64,000 bases of DNA from contig NC_092403.1 of the NCBI RefSeq assembly GCF_009017415.1, positions 1,922,001 to 1,986,000 on the forward strand. Direction: 5' to 3'. The translations under genes and the position numbers were made by a program. How positions within the stretch are numbered: the first letter of the stretch is position 1; each line of letters starts with the position of its first letter. Positions 11,607 to 24,477 of the stretch are shown here, piece after piece. The DNA is from Aspergillus flavus (taxonomy: Eukaryota; Ascomycota; Eurotiomycetes; Eurotiales; Aspergillaceae). The notes beneath the pieces were generated by a model that saw only the letters and a list, made by a program, of their open reading frames with translations, did not search any database and was not told the origin of the DNA.

Positions 11607-12638
11607 GATTTATTAAATTGTAGGCTAGTCTAGTTATCACTAGCCTAATTTATTTGATAATCACTTTCGCTCAACAACTGTATACTATAATGATAGTATA
11701 GTATTCCGGAGCATGATGAATATCTGCGGGTGTATAGCGTAGATGTGACTTAGATAATTGGTAGGACTCTTTTTAAGTTCGGGAGAAAGTTCCTATCTGT
11801 AAACCGAAGATATATCCCATACTTGAGTTCTTGATGCTATATACTACCTTGCTTTTAGTGCAATGTGCAGCTCTTACTCGTCTCTAGGCTCCCGATCGTC
11901 CCTCACTCCATGGCGGGTTGGGGGCTTGGGTTATTATGTGAGCTGTGTTAGCAAGATAGGGAGGGTACAATACAACTCTGCTACGATGTGCAAGTCCGGA
12001 TTTTTCTTGGCCAGGATCATGATCCCATATGAGCCATATTAATGGCTGGCGGGAATAATATTACTATAGGTATCTGCCGGTTACACCGGTGGTGATCGGT
12101 CAAGCAGGACCTAGGTACAGTACATGCAACACTACATCCAGCACCAATTCATACAAGTGAATTTAAAAGCACCCTCCTTGATCTTACACTATAGTGATAC
12201 AAGCTTCGCATAATGTATATACCAGATAAGTTGTCCAGGTAGTTAACAACATCACTCGCGCTACTTGTCTAATTTCTTGACGTAGGGGCTGGAAAGTCTC
12301 TCTCGACCTTTGAAAGACGATGATCTTACCCCTATCAGTAGGAACAAGAGCAGTAAAAGTAAAAAGATACGTATTCAACGCTTCTGCGCATAAAGGGACG
12401 TCGAACGAATGTCCATCATAAGGAGCAATTTTTAATTCTATCGGATGTTTGGGTTTTAGATCTTTTATATCAAATTCTTAAGATGGATTCATAGAGTTTA
12501 GACTTTATCAAGGGAAAATAATTGTTCCACATGGCCGTTCTCCATCCCCATAGTAAATTTACCCCTCGTCTAGAAAACATACAATTGTGATTTCCTACCC
12601 AGCAATTAAAGACTGTCGGCCACTTCTTTGCCCACACA

Positions 12639-13307
12639 ATGGCATCCGAAATGCAGAACTCGAATCCCACAATATTGAATGCTGCTGATCTTCCAAAACG
12701 CTTGCGACCTGCACCGTCTCGCAAGCCCGGTATCTTTGGGAATGGTCTCTTTGCGTCCGCGCTTCCCTTTGTGTATGCGAGTAAATTACCCCCAGAGGGC
12801 TTTACGTCGTCATCAGAGTCAGAAAGTGATGATGATGATCTGTTGGAAGAACCGATAGATGAACAAGAAATCTACGGTAAGGCACGGCTGCTTGCCAAAG
12901 GAACGTCAAACAAAACCACTTATTAATCTCTAGATCTCGTATCGACTATATCTGACCCGGAGCATCCGATATCGTTGGGAGCTCTAGCGGTTGTGTCTCT
13001 TCCTGATATTTCTATTACCCCAACACTCCCATATGTACCGGCTTCGCCTCTACGAACAGTTACTGTCCTCATCACCCCTACTATCACGCACTGTAGCCTC
13101 GCCACGGTCATAGGTCTCGGTGTACGTGTTCGGCTTGAGCAATCTCTTCCTCCCCGGTTTCGTGTGGATGTACGAATCAAAGAAGGGACACACAGCACTG
13201 CTGATGAAGTGAACAAGCAGCTGGCGGACAAAGAACGAGTGGCCGCTGCTTTGGAAAACGGAACACTAATGGGCGTTATCGCGAAGATGTTAGAGACATG
13301 CCAGTGA
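12639..13307 (+). CDS. CIA2: Cytosolic iron-sulfur assembly targeting factor Cia2 (MIP18/FAM96 family)
   Basis: Part of the CIA targeting complex that hands 4Fe-4S clusters to cytosolic and nuclear proteins such as DNA polymerases and helicases. Two exons, 12639-12876 and 12934-13307, in phase, give 203 residues. The N-terminal 75 residues are variable, with an acidic stretch (SSSESESDDDDLLEEP). The DUF59 domain follows: DLVSTISDPEHPISLGALAV, then ITPTITHCSLATVIGLGVRV with the invariant reactive Cys of the family (HCSLAT), and KEGTHSTADEVNKQLADKER. It ends NGTLMGVIAKMLETCQ as in MIP18 proteins. Nothing is missing. The stop codon is 163 bases from the stop codon of snu114. Confidence 0.92.
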
Positions 13308-13470
13308 ACTCGAACTATCTGGCAGGCTGAAAAGTAGCGCTCTTGTCGCGCCTATAAAATATCATCACTTGGCATTGTCTTCACAAGGATATTCGGTCAT
13401 TTTTTATTCCATCAAATGATATAACTACATGGAATTTATGGTATACCATTGGACCCCAGTGATAAACAGG

Positions 13471-16400
13471 TCATGAGTCCAAAACGCCACTCTCCTTCAA
13501 GCCTCTCCAGAGTTCCGGTTCCAAAAACTTGCTTACGGTGACATCCTCCGCTAAGCCCTTTCGTCTTCTTGTCTTTAGCACGAAGTCTCGAGCAGTGGCC
13601 ATTGCAGGGGCCATCTCTAGTGGTTTTATCTTGACATCACGATCTAGCGGGTCCCCTGGCACGACGCTCCATTTGTCGAAGACAAGACTAACTGCAGCTT
13701 GGCCTTGTGTGTGAATACGAAGATCTGTCTCGAATCCAAATGAGTCTATCACTGGAATCAAGCCACGGACTGAATAAAGCGGTGTTCCGGCGATGGGCCC
13801 ATCAGAGAGGACATGACCTCTCCTGCGCGCAAGGACAGTATACACTGAAGCGACGGCATCCGCAGGCCCTGTCATCGTGCAGGAGTAAATGGGTTCCATC
13901 AAGCGAGGAGATGCCATGAGAAACGATGAATAAATTGCGCGTCGCGCAGTGGGAATGATTTGACCACCGCCTCTGTAGATGACCTGGTCGGCAAGGGAGA
14001 CGTCTGTGAGCCTGAATTTTGTGTTTCGAATTGCTATAGCCAATTAGCACAAAAGGTTACTGGACTTGATAGATGTATTTCAAGCTCGGCGCCGTGTTGC
14101 TTCGGGTTAAATAGGATTTAGAGATTGGTGAACTTACGCTCTTCACAAAGTGGACCTTCCCTAGTACCCCAGCTAAAACCTTGGGTGATAGAGTCTCTGA
14201 CGCTTCCAAGAAGCTTCTTATCAACCTGGGATGGCAACGTATCATCTTGTAATATGTTAGGCCCTAGTTCGTCTGGGCCGAAGGCCCAAATGCTTCTAGC
14301 TGCAAGTTTATCCCAATCGTACTTGTCTTCGAAAAAACGTGCCACTTTGCGAATTGGGTCTTTGATGCTGACTTTGCCACTCTCGATGTCCTCTGCGATT
14401 CCGTCGTCCAAAGGTTCTGCAATCATGGTTATCTTGTTCTTTTTGTTTGGTGTGATAGAATAACACATAATGGCTGAAGTCTCAACAGCAGTTTCACAAA
14501 AGCGGGTGACAGGATCTGAGACCTTAATCTCCATCTCAGAGAAGAGCCGTCGCAAGTCATGAAGCACGCAGTCCATATAGAGCTCACCGGTTCCCAAGAT
14601 GACGTGCTCCCCAGACTCCTCAACTTTGGTTGAGATCAGAGGATAGCTCTTGTTGACTTTCCGAAGACCATCAAGCATTTTTGGCAATTCAGACGGATTA
14701 ACAGGCTCAACAGCGACCTTAAAAACAGACTCGGTCATATGTCGAATTGGTTTAAATATGTATGCGTCTTCGTCATCCTCAAGTTTCAGAGGCACGATAG
14801 TCGCTGTCTTCACGATTGAATTGTCCACGCCACCCAAGAGAACCAAGTTTCCGGCCGGAACACCACTGGTCATGATGTTATAGCCAGTCTCAGCAATCCA
14901 AGTGTCCGAGATAGTCGCAGTCACCATATCCTCTTCGTCTTCAGGAGTATAACCCTCACCCAGCACTCGAACTTGTTGTCCAGGCTGTGCAGTTCCGCTC
15001 ATGATTCTTCCAAATGCATTGAAACTTGAAGCGTCTGTGCTCGTGAAGAGTTTCGTGATATGGACAACGAGAGGACCATCGGCGTCACACGTAGTCATAG
15101 CGGCTGCCACTTTCGAATCGAGGGGTCCAGTGTAGTACCGGTCCAGCTTCATCTGCGCGCCCTCAACTGGAGAGGGTACATGCTGTACTATCATGTCTAC
15201 AAATCCTGTAGCAGGACCGAAGAACTGTCCGCAAACCAGGTTGAGTAGCTCCTTCGCGTCTGATTTCAGTTGAGATGGTTTCAAGTGGATGCCGACACTT
15301 GCGAGTGTTCGTTTCAGGTCTTCTGAACTCTCACTTATGGCATGAGAATAGAGCTTGTATATTGGTTCAAGGACAAACTTGACAAAAGTTCTCTTAGAAT
15401 TTTCTTCAACCCCTTTCCGCGTGAACTTCCGGCTTGTTGGGTTGAAAAAGATATCGCCCCAAAGACGCAGAGCAAAATCCGAGGTCTCAATTTGAGGGTA
15501 AGTCTCGGCATACATCCCAGCAAATGATTGAAGGGTGAAACACCATCCCATTGAAGCGCACGCAAACGCGACGTTGCCCTTTTCTGGGCTTAGTCGCCAT
15601 TTTTCGCCTTGTCCAGGCAAGACACTTTCAATGACAGTGTTGACTTCTTCAATCACATGCTTGAGCTTGAAATAGGCGTCGTTGGGTGGTATCTTCAGTT
15701 CGAGGATCAGCCGATCCATTTTGTTCACAACCATGGTCAACGGAAGGCCCTCTAGCACAGCGTGCTTGATGATTTGCTCCGTATTCGATTGTACTCCTTC
15801 CACAATATCAACGACTATCACCACGCCATCAACCAGTCGTGATGAGGCAGCTACTTCATCAACAAAATTCACATGCCCCGGGGTATCAAGAATGTTGAAC
15901 AAATGAGACTTCCCCTTAGTGCCCTGAAGAACTAGGCTCATAGGAGCTGATTTAATAGAAAGGCCTCGCTCTCTCTCTAGAAAGTGAATATCGGTATAAC
16001 GAAGCTGTACTTCCTTTCTTTTACCTGCTCGCTTCTCTAGCCGTTCAGTCAAATCATGCGTCTGCATAACAAGCATATCCATGAACGCGGTCTTCCCATG
16101 ATGTAAATGACCGACAAGCGCAATGTTCCTTATTTGTTCAGGAAAATTCAGAAGATCAGTCATGAATTCCCTTGAAAAGTGAACCCGGGGGAGCTCAGTC
16201 TCTTCAATGGCGAACTTCTTTTGCTGTACGGGGGCAACGATAGGCTCGGAGAGAGGCTGTGCGTCTTCTTCTTGAACTAATGTCTCTACCTCTGTCCCGT
16301 AGACCTGTTGTGCGCTAGGGTAGTATTGTTTGTCTTCGTGTAGAATGACGGCATTTGAGGGGGCTTCTGTAATGAGATATATCAGCACCGACTAAATCCA

Positions 16401-16645
16401 GGGGCTTTAAGAGAGTGCCCACCGTCCACCTCCATAGATTGCTGCCCATATAATTCTTCATCTTCTTCCTCCCCAAACGCCTCGTTGAAGGCGAAAGCCC
16501 GAGGCTTCACTTCGTCGTGTTGGCCGTCTTCATCTGAATCTGCAGCCTCTCCAATGTAGTTGCCAAACCTGTGTGGTCTTGATTAGAATTTGCACAATTA
16601 GAGCGTTAGATTGGATGCAACTTACTCATCGTAGAGATCATCCAT
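13471..16645 (-). CDS. SNU114: U5 snRNP GTPase Snu114 (EFTUD2)
   Basis: EF-2-like GTPase of the U5 snRNP that controls Prp8/Brr2 activity in spliceosome activation and disassembly. Four exons on the minus strand, 16645-16626, 16568-16423, 16366-14138 and 14033-13471, give 985 residues, the usual length. It opens [20 protein letters not shown], followed by the acidic N-terminal region typical of Snu114 and absent from EF-2. GTPase motifs: [10 protein letters not shown] (G1), DTPGHVNF (G3) and VVNKMDRL (G4). EF-2-like domains II-V follow to [11 protein letters not shown]. The first exon is just 20 bases. Its start codon is 421 bases from that of erg10 on the other strand, so they share a divergent promoter. 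Confidence 0.94.
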
Positions 16646-17066
16646 CGTGCGGTGGGAAAGGTGGTTCAAGCTGCCAAAAACTTGTCACCAGTGAGCTGTC
16701 GCATCTCTTTTTGTCCCAAGCTGCTGAAGTCCGTCTAATGGACTCACCGAGTGGTCCGTGCGTCGACCCTACCATTTTGGTAGCCCCGCCGCGCGGATGC
16801 CACGTCCAGGAGGGGTCCTTAAATGACTTTGATTTCTCACCACCTCTTCTCGTGTCAGAGATACCTCACTGCTATCGTCGGCTGAATAACTCAACTCTTT
16901 CTTGTTTTCCCTTCTTCCCCCCCTTTAATCCCACCAATCTTCTTTATTACCGGCAAGTTCTGTCTACACGGGTGCCCTTTACCACACACCGAACCCCTTT
17001 AAACGCTTCACGCTACAGAAGCTTTTGGTTTACGACTCTTCTAATCAGCTATCGTAGGCCGCCGAT
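16646..17066. promoter_or_regulatory. Divergent promoter snu114 / erg10
   Basis: 421 bases between start codons on opposite strands. The half closer to erg10 has a CT-rich tract at about 16890-16950 on its coding strand. I see no coding potential; a plus-strand frame across it is interrupted and lacks family resemblance. Confidence 0.5.
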
Positions 17067-18531
<1,465 letters not shown>

Positions 18532-19368
18532 GTCATGCCGAGTCGCCCTTGATCTTGGTATGGAATATAGGAATACTCAGACCAGTAGCATCTGAAGGAA
18601 AACCTGGAGTACATAGACATCCTTTGATTGCCACGGTCTGCTGTGTGGGGCGAAGCATCATCAATGTAAATTTAATGCTGGAAGTTCTGTTCAAAAGCAA
18701 TGAACTTGTTCTGTCAAAGGACACTGCGTTTAGAGGTTGTATAACAAGCTTAGTGATCTGTGTAGAGACTCTTGTAAGCTTACGGTTAAGGTAGGTTGTC
18801 TTGTTTAAATGAATCATGAAACACCAGAACTACTACCTTATGTAAGCTGGAGAAGTGGTAGAACATTGGTGACCACTCAAAATGCTGGAATGCAGTGGAT
18901 ATCGAGTTATACTGCTTATTTCGAGATTCCTTTAACGGAATGGATTGATTATTTGCCCTGTGTATAAAAATTTTCTACGGTGGATATACCATGTTTATAA
19001 ACCACTTAACTCTCTATATATGATAGTTACAATGGTAGGCTTGACATTGAAACGATGATAATGGGTATGCCCCCAACCTAGACAGATATTTTGTCTGGTG
19101 AATAAGTTCATTCATTCTCCATACCACTCTACCACAACGCTCTTCACCTTAATGGAGAGAGAGGGTCAGAAGACCGAGCGAAATATAAAGATATAACATT
19201 AATCATATAATGTATATAATATACACAGGTTAAGAGCTACAGCGAGCACTTGTAGTCCATAGACAAGGAAGGTTGCAAGGGATATCATATAGAGCATTGA
19301 GTTACATGCAAGCTTTCAGGTTTTACACTAACATAACATGATGAAAGCAGGCTGGGATTATGCATTTC
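18532..19368. other. Convergent intergenic region erg10 / ZIP transporter
   Basis: Tail-to-tail, 837 bases, AT-rich with TATATA stretches at about 19010-19030 and 19205-19225. It probably contains the two 3' UTRs. No gene or RNA recognised. Confidence 0.5.
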
Positions 19369-20916
19369 CTAGGCAAATGCACCAACCAACGCCATTAACA
19401 AAGCCCCGCAGGCAACTGCTATACATGCTTCAACGCGCTTTCGCCCATGTAAGGTTGCGTAGCTTGACTCACTCAAAAAATCTTCGGCCAAAAGTTCAAC
19501 CAGCCCAGCGAACAGCAGAAGCCCACTGCTTATCGCATTCGTAATACCAACCATAAGCAAACCAGCAGTGCTCGTTGGATCATATAGGTTATGTAAAATA
19601 AGACCGATAGCTTGACCAATGGGCGTTGTAGTCCCATATGCAAGTGACATGAGCCATGGCTTCATCGAGGATGGGGCAAAAAGGTCCGGAATCAGCGATG
19701 CTATACGCGAGCCAAGAGCGAAACCCTCAAAAGTCTGATGAAAACAGATGGCCACGAGCAGTACAATGAATGACGTCCCTGTTGCGACACTAAGGGCCAT
19801 TCCAATAAAAATACTATGAAAGAGAATTCCGGCTTCGAGAAGAAGACACTGGAGCAACTGACGTTGCGGATTCTGTATAGTCAACATAGTGTCCGGATGT
19901 TCACACGATATAGCCGGCGAAGGCCGAGCCAACTCGGACTGTGAGTAAGGGTTTCGATGAGCATTCGTACGTGAGCCATCGTAAGAGTCTGGTCCCTCAA
20001 GATCAACCTCCACATCCTCTTTGCGCGCAACCAGATTTGCGGATTGTGATTGACTGCCGTCGTCTGTAAAGTCACTCAGCAGGTGACCTGAGGATTGCGG
20101 CAGGCTACTTGTACAGCTGCCGTCCGGCATGCCCTCAAGGTGAATATTCTCTGTTGACTCTTGTAGGTATTCGGGCCCCTCATTCCGATAGACGCTTGCA
20201 GTATCCCCACCGACATCACCAATCAAATGGTCGTACTCACTCCCATGAACATGGCCTGCTCCTTTCATGGCAAAAAACATCTCTACCACCACCACAACAA
20301 AGACGGAAACCATGGCGACAAAACCAGCCATGGCACGGTATGATTCACTCCAAAATCGAGGAAGACATGGATCTGTCAGGGACACAAACGCCGTAGGGAG
20401 TAAATGGACGAAGGCCGTAGCTATCAATACACCTGTCCCAAAATGCCTGGAAAGGAAAAGAAAACGCCGTGGTATTGGGAGACGTGGGAACCGACGGGCA
20501 AGTACAGGGAATGAACAAGCTTCATGACGTTAAGTTAGAGAGCATCCAGTCGCAGTCAGGTTGGTGATGAGCATACCTAAAGTACTCAGCACTAGAATGA
20601 GGAACAGTGCCATTACATGTACTGGAGTGTTGTAAACACCTCGATCCTTCGAGCCACACGATGGCTTATCATTGTCAGAGTCTCTGATCCCACTTCTTCG
20701 GTGTAGTTCCGCCCGCAGAACTGCCTCTGGTATGTATGCACTCAATTCAACAGCGCTTTCAATGTCTATAAGAGTCCTGGATCAGTAAAGGTGGTTCTTC
20801 AGGTGAGGCTTCCAACCAAGGTGGTAAGCGCATTTCGGATGGTTGTTGATTGTGATTCTCTGAAACTCACTAAACTTTTCCAAGTCATTCCGCTGCCACC
20901 TTGTGAGTTCATCCAT
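19369..20916 (-). CDS. ZIP family zinc/iron transporter
   Basis: Integral membrane metal importer. Three exons on the minus strand, 20916-20871, 20765-20577 and 20519-19369, give 461 residues. The N-terminus MDELTRWQRNDLEKFNIESA is cytosol/lumen-like. TM segments: VMALFLILVLSTLACSFPV, GTGVLIATAFVHLLPTAF and MAGFVAMVSVFVVVVVEMFF. Then comes a long hydrophilic loop with HVHGSEYDH and acidic/Ser-rich sequence, and further TMs with HSIFIGMALSV and HQTFEGFALGSRIA, the conserved His/Glu metal site of TM4-TM5. The last segments are ISSGLLLFAGLVELL and VACGALLMALVGAFA. The domain order is that of fungal Zrt-type plasma-membrane carriers; substrate (Zn versus Fe) and membrane are not certain. The third exon starts at an AAG acceptor, which I chose because it alone keeps the TM1-TM2 link in frame. 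Confidence 0.87.
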
Positions 20917-21458
20917 TTTTGTGTAGACCTTGTGTAATCTTGGATGGTGATCAGATCCATGACCTAGGACAAGCTTCGAGATTTCTGGCTCAAGCCCGAT
21001 TTTTGAAGGGTTGCCGCTCTCCGACTAACTATACAGTTTGAAATACTGGAACTGGATATTAAGCAACAATGAGGAATATTTGATGTCTCGCGGTAAGTTT
21101 GAAGTATGTAGCGGTTGGTGCCGTTGACGGGGCTCCCACGCTGGGGAGAAGGACATTTATAACTCGGAGAGGCTGTGAAGATAAAATGAACACGCGTTAA
21201 ATTAGTTTTAATATTATCTTATCAATCAATTTTCATTGCTTAGTAACACTGGAGCGCATCGTCACTAGGTACCATTCAATCCAAGTTATTCCGATGTAAC
21301 TTACTCCTCAAGTACCTAAAATACCGTATGTTCATAGTACATCTAAACGGGGAAAGATAGAAGCAAAAAGATAAAGAATCCGTGGAGATTGTATTGCTGG
21401 AAAGCGATACCTTACTCCGGAGTATGCTAGGGACGAAGAAGTATGGTATGTGGCATTA
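20917..21458. other. Intergenic, ZIP promoter and atg14 3' region
   Basis: No gene seen. A perfect 12-base palindrome, TACTCCGGAGTA, lies at 21413-21424 just downstream of the atg14 stop codon. It is a variant of the recurrent TACGGAGTA motif. Confidence 0.5.
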
Positions 21459-23096
21459 CTACCTGTTTCTCAGCTTAGTCCAACCGCTTGTCCCTTTAAG
21501 CCGATTAGACTTTACAGGCTCCTTTGGAGACTCTGGCTCAGCACAATTGTTTTCCGATGGCTCAATGTTTGATATATTTAATTCATCCTTCTCGTCTTCC
21601 CGATTGGCTGAGGATTCATGAACAGATTGTAGTGGCGCCTCAGGTATGTTATCCCATTCCTTCTTCTCCAAAACCTCCCATTCCGCACTGGCCATTTCAC
21701 CTAATAAGCTTGACTTTAATTTGTCTGCAACTTTCGTCGGAGTTGGAAGCCTCCATGTACGCGTGTACTCGGTACCCTCTGAAGCAGCGAGGAAAGAGTG
21801 CACAGTACCATGGGAGTAATGACCTAGCATTGGGAATGACTTTGTCCGCTGGATGATTGTTTTGGGAGGGTCTCTCGTAATCTTCACCTTTGATTGTACG
21901 TCTCGACCGGCGAACGCTCTAACGAGTGTTGATGTTTGTGCCGGGGGTGCAACAAGTAGCTGCCACATATGCTTTCCAATGCTACAGATCTCTTCCCAAG
22001 AATCTGACGTTATATGGAGTCCTTGAGTCCGGCAAAGCCAGGAAATATTCCAAGCCAATAGCGTCGCCCCCTCTATAAAGAGAGCGTATGTACCGGGATC
22101 TTCCCTGGCTAGTTTTGGGAGACTTCTGTCAATGGAGAGTGGTCGGGGTCGGGGAAAGCAAGACCGCGGATCCGCTGTTCGTGATGGTGTTGAACTAGAA
22201 GGCGAGGGCTGCAACGTACTTGATGCGGGTAACATTTCACGCAAGAGATAAGACCCAGAGGGTGCGTATATGGTAGGCGCAGGGTAATTCCGGTGAGGAA
22301 GTGTGATTTCTGCAGGAAGCCTTAGGGACAAGTAATGTGAAACAAGTACTAGGAGTTGAGCAATATAGGAGAATGACGTTGAAATTTGCGACGGTGTAGC
22401 ACCTGTTTTTTTCCATTAATATTTGCTTAGTATCCGACGAAATAGAGATCGTAACTTTCCATTCATGTCCCTAAGATCTATGATAGGTATGCCACCAATT
22501 GTATATGCCTCTTTAACTTCACCATCTCTCTTTTTGACTTTCTGCTGTAGATTATAAAGGTAGGCGGCTTCACGGCATAAAAATATCCGAGCCTCAGCCG
22601 TCTTACTGTGCAATGAATGCCACAGGTGGTCCGTTCTTTTGGCATTGTTATGAATGCCAGATAAGATAGCTGCTTCACGTTCCGCAAGTTGATACTTTGC
22701 AGATCCAGCATCCGAGCGACGTTGCGCTAGCGTAAGCTTGTGTTCTGATATGTTGCGCTTTTTGTTCTTGATCTCTAGCCGTAAGTTTTCTGTTCGACTT
22801 TTAAGTAGCTTTATCCTCAAGGAGGATCTGGTTTTCTCGTTGGCGATGATTTGAATGGGCCAAGCTATGTGGCCCTCATTCTTGAGACTGAGATGTCCAG
22901 AGTCAGGCCGTTCCGATAATGCTTCAAGAATACTTGTAGAGGACACTGTCTCATTGATCTGTTGTCCTAAGGACTCATTTTCTAGAAGAATCCTGGCATT
23001 TTCGATTCGGAGCTGATAGAGCTGATTGCGGGCACAGGAAGGGCAAAGATATTTAAGTCGTGATGTTGGAGCACGGGAGCATACGTGACAGCTCAT
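21459..23096 (-). CDS. ATG14: Autophagy protein Atg14 (PI3-kinase complex I subunit)
   Basis: Targets the Vps34-Vps15-Atg6 kinase to the autophagosome formation site. Two exons on the minus strand, 23096-22460 and 22402-21459, give 526 residues. The N-terminus MSCHVCSRAPTSRLKYLCPS carries two CxxC pairs, followed by CARNQLYQLRIENAR and about 180 residues of coiled coil rich in Lys, Arg and Glu (LLKSRTENLRLEIKNKKRNI). The second half begins ATPSQISTSFSYIAQLLVL, then LRLPAEITLPHRNYPAPTIY, ending in a Ser/Pro/Glu-rich tail with GWTKLRNR. The order is that of fungal Atg14/UVRAG-family proteins. The intron between the exons lacks a normal donor: the in-phase 57-base intron starts GAAAGT instead of GTAAGT. 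The alternative donor GTCGGA at 22438 would leave a 36-base intron and add about seven residues. Confidence 0.85.
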
Positions 23097-23678
23097 CCCA
23101 AGAGTACGAGTTTTGATCTGATATTATGTGTGACGTTGGAAGTATGGAACTGCAGGGCGTTGAAGGCTATCGGTGAGGCGGCCAGATGCGGCAGATTTGA
23201 GTATTATGACGCGATATCATTCCCACTTCGGCAATATTAACTAGTGGCCCCGGGGGCCGGAACTACTCTTTGTATTGTGCTTGAATCCCAGCCCCCAAAT
23301 ATTAACAAAGGAGAAAAAACAAAGCTGCTGGTAGCGATGATAAAACTTAAAAAATAACTACATATGCTAGTTATCGTATTCTAGTTGTCTCCGTGTCAGC
23401 GGCAATACGTATCTACGTACGGAGTAGTAGTATGTTCTTTAATTGGTTACGACTGTCCACTCCCGGCCCTGGGGCATTTGTCCTCTTTCTAAGTTTGAAG
23501 TATCTGTTGTTTACCTACCGACAAATACCCGTTAGACTAGCAATACTCCTGAGCTCTATCCATGAGCTTCTGCATTCACTTTCGGAGATTTCTTTTAAAA
23601 AGGAGCTCGAATTCTTCAGTCATTGCACTCACTGCTAGGGGCGGTAAATCGGCTCATATGTGAGCCCTTCCACTTAAC
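23097..23678. promoter_or_regulatory. Divergent upstream region atg14 / small coiled-coil gene
   Basis: 582 bases between divergent start codons. It contains TACGGAGTA at 23418-23426. A plus-strand frame of 81 codons (23393-23638) is not supported by any feature and would overlap the promoter. Confidence 0.45.
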
Positions 23679-24263
23679 ATGGATACGGCGGATAAGAACG
23701 ATTCCACTCAGTACTCGCCACAAATGCTTCAAGGAAAGCGAAGCATCAGTGTGTATGAAGTCCCGGGGAATTTGACCCCGTCATTCGAAGGTCTCAAAGA
23801 TTACGACTGGGGGCGTCTCCAGGAGCATTATGCCAACGCCATGGAGAAACACGGAACAGCCGAAGAAGACTTGCGAGCTCAGATTTCGAAGCTGCTAGAG
23901 GTTTCTTCATCGTATCCCCTCCGCAAAGACATACTCTAAAACTTATGTCATTGTCATAGGTTTTTATGGCGTGGTCCCAAACCACTGTTGTTCGTGATGA
24001 AGCTAGAGCGCTAAAGAGGTTCGATTGAAAGTACGAGGCTGTAGTACGATGTGAGGCTTATTAATCTTGATAGATTCAAAACGCAAATGCAGCACGTACA
24101 AAATTCTGAGGAGGACTTGGAGAAGAAACGAAAACACTGTATGTTATTAACACTTTCTTACAAAGTGACAATGCTGTTTCCTCTAACTCTCCAGATAGAT
24201 GTCAATGTTGTAAAGGCATTCGAAAGCGCCCTTGCGCTTCTGAATGACCGCGTAAGACCCTGA
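23679..24263 (+). CDS. Small coiled-coil protein, function unknown
   Basis: Four exons, 23679-23900, 23960-24018, 24074-24138 and 24199-24263, give 136 residues. The exons join without frame loss: ISKLLE|VFMAWSQTTVVRDEARALK|RFKTQMQHV...KKRKH|YVNVVKAF. This uninterrupted helical pattern supports a real gene. Residues 1-45 are polar with GKRSISVYEVPGNLTPSFEG. Residues about 50-130 form a long amphipathic helix or coiled coil (WGRLQEHYANAMEKHGTAEE, NSEEDLEKKRKHYVNVVKAF). I do not recognise the family. Size and architecture resemble small subunits of kinetochore, BLOC/BORC or tethering complexes, but nothing specific proves it. The end is uncertain: a GTAAGA after LLNDR could start a further intron, replacing the last residues VRP by a short alternative tail. 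Confidence 0.65.
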
Positions 24264-24477
24264 AGGCTGTGGTTATCTATGATAGCTTTACCTCCAGTTT
24301 TCTTTTTTGTATTATAGGATTTGTAATAGGTAACACCGAACTCAATCACATAGTAGGGTGCGATCCCTCTTATTGTCACCAAACATATACAAACATGCTC
24401 ACATTCAGCTGGCAACCTCATCACAGTGGGGTAAAAGGAGACAAGCATCGAGGAAGTAGAGAAATCCCTACAGAAAC

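Larger units (their letters stand above)
10020..12638. other. Long gene-free upstream region (2.6 kb)
   Basis: Shared upstream region of the Zn2Cys6 regulator (minus) and cia2 (plus). Minus-strand frames at 10321-10797 and 10763-11152 have no recognisable domain and overlap each other in different frames, so I rejected them. The region holds a short tandem repeat at 10191-10236 and a pair of inverted 10-mers at 11517-11606. Long upstream regions are common for regulated transcription-factor genes. I see no tRNA or transposon. Confidence 0.5.
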
